Source: Sulfuricella sp.
Lineage (GTDB): Bacteria > Pseudomonadota > Gammaproteobacteria > Burkholderiales > Sulfuricellaceae
Assembly (NCBI GenBank): GCA_030696235.1
Contig: JAUYSN010000214.1
Coordinates: 1-8,090 of the forward strand
Direction: 5' to 3'
DNA length: 8,090 nucleotides
In this document: one piece after another, positions 7,874-8,090 of the stretch
How the letters are laid out: every line of letters starts with the position of its first letter
Numbering within the stretch: position 1 is the first letter of the stretch
The notes under the pieces: model-generated
The model's database searches: none
The model's input: the letters and a program-made list of their open reading frames with translations, nothing else
What the model was told of the DNA's origin: nothing
Made by a program: the position numbers and the translations under genes

Positions 7874-7930
7874 GAGCGGCGCCCTCGCCGCGATTTTCAG
7901 CCGCAAATCGCGCCGGGGCGGCGCTCCTAC
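7870..7930. repeat. Pair of inverted GTAG-type REP-like palindromes
   Basis: The left unit, GTAGGAGCGG...CCGCGA (7870-7893), and the right unit, which reads GTAGGAGCGC...GCGCGA on the minus strand (7930-7908), face each other across a 14-base spacer. Each unit has its own small stem: GCGGCG/CGCCGC around a CCCT loop (7876-7891), and GCGCC/GGCGC around a GGGGC loop (7910-7924). The GTAG head followed by a palindrome is the hallmark of REP elements mobilised by REP-associated Y1 transposases (RAYTs); a head-to-head pair corresponds to a BIME-like unit. No RAYT gene is in the window. The left unit overlaps the purE stop codon (7871-7873). A possible role in transcript 3' stabilisation or termination is inference. 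Confidence 0.85.
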
Positions 7931-7960
7931 AAAATCATCTTTTCAACGAGAAATGGACGA

Positions 7961-8090
7961 ATGCCCTACTCCGCCGCCCTGATCCGGAAAGTGCGCGCCC
8001 ACCTTAGTGGTGGAGGAATCATCGCCTATGCCACCGAATCCTGCTATGGCTTGGGCTGCGACCCACGCAACGCCCGCGCCGTGCGCCGCT
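7961..8090 (+). CDS. tsaC: Threonylcarbamoyl-AMP synthase, N-terminal part (cut by window edge)
   Basis: Forty-three complete codons are present before the right edge. The product begins MPYSAALIRKVRAHLSGGG and continues with IIAYATESCYGLGCDPRNAR. The AY-TES--YGLGCDP motif is the nucleotide-binding start of the YrdC/Sua5 fold and is close to AYPTEAVFGVGCDP-like sequences of TsaC. The enzyme makes threonylcarbamoyl-adenylate from threonine, bicarbonate and ATP for the t6A37 modification of ANN-decoding tRNAs. Whether this is the short TsaC or the longer two-domain Sua5 form cannot be seen here. The ATG is preceded by a weak GAGAAATGGA stretch; an out-of-frame ATG at 7953 opens only a nine-codon frame. 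The gene starts 30 bases after the REP pair and probably continues the same transcription unit. Confidence 0.9.
   Translation, partial: MPYSAALIRKVRAHLSGGGIIAYATESCYGLGCDPRNARAVRR

Noticed and set aside
7953..7982. Nine-codon frame overlapping the tsaC start
   Set aside because: No binding site of its own and no recognisable leader-peptide features; the ATG is probably incidental.

Overview
This window looks like a core chromosomal segment of a GC-rich proteobacterium, most probably a betaproteobacterium of the Nitrosomonadales/Gallionellales type. That placement is an inference from the gene order dusB-fis-purH-purD-purE-tsaC, the style of the proteins and the two kinds of dispersed extragenic palindrome; no taxonomic marker gene is present. 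Codon use is strongly G/C-ending throughout the genes. The gaps between genes are visibly more AT-rich.

Layout. Bases 1-198 hold no convincing gene. A MarC-family inner-membrane protein lies on the minus strand (199-831). A short AT-rich divergent gap separates it from a plus-strand TonB-dependent outer-membrane receptor (about 1000-3048) of unknown substrate. From 3144 to the right edge everything is on the plus strand and closely spaced: dusB (tRNA dihydrouridine synthase), fis (short form; its ATG overlaps the dusB stop), purH, purD, purE and the start of tsaC/sua5, which is cut by the window edge.

The right-hand block appears to be one growth-linked transcription unit. DusB and TsaC act on tRNA (dihydrouridine, and threonylcarbamoyl-adenylate for t6A). 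Fis is a nucleoid-associated regulator of rapid growth. PurD, PurE and PurH catalyse steps 2, 6 and 9-10 of de novo IMP synthesis. A -10-like element with a GC-rich downstream stretch precedes dusB. The unit is interrupted twice by palindromic repeats: a 29-bp-arm inverted repeat built from CGCNAAGGA-like units between purH and purD, and a pair of inverted GTAG-type REP-like palindromes after purE, the first of which supplies the purE stop codon.

I see no previously undescribed defence or biosynthetic system. The items most worth a second look are the two repeat elements, the missing purK next to purE, the short Fis without an N-terminal arm, and the arrangement of the dusB-fis-pur-tsaC cluster.
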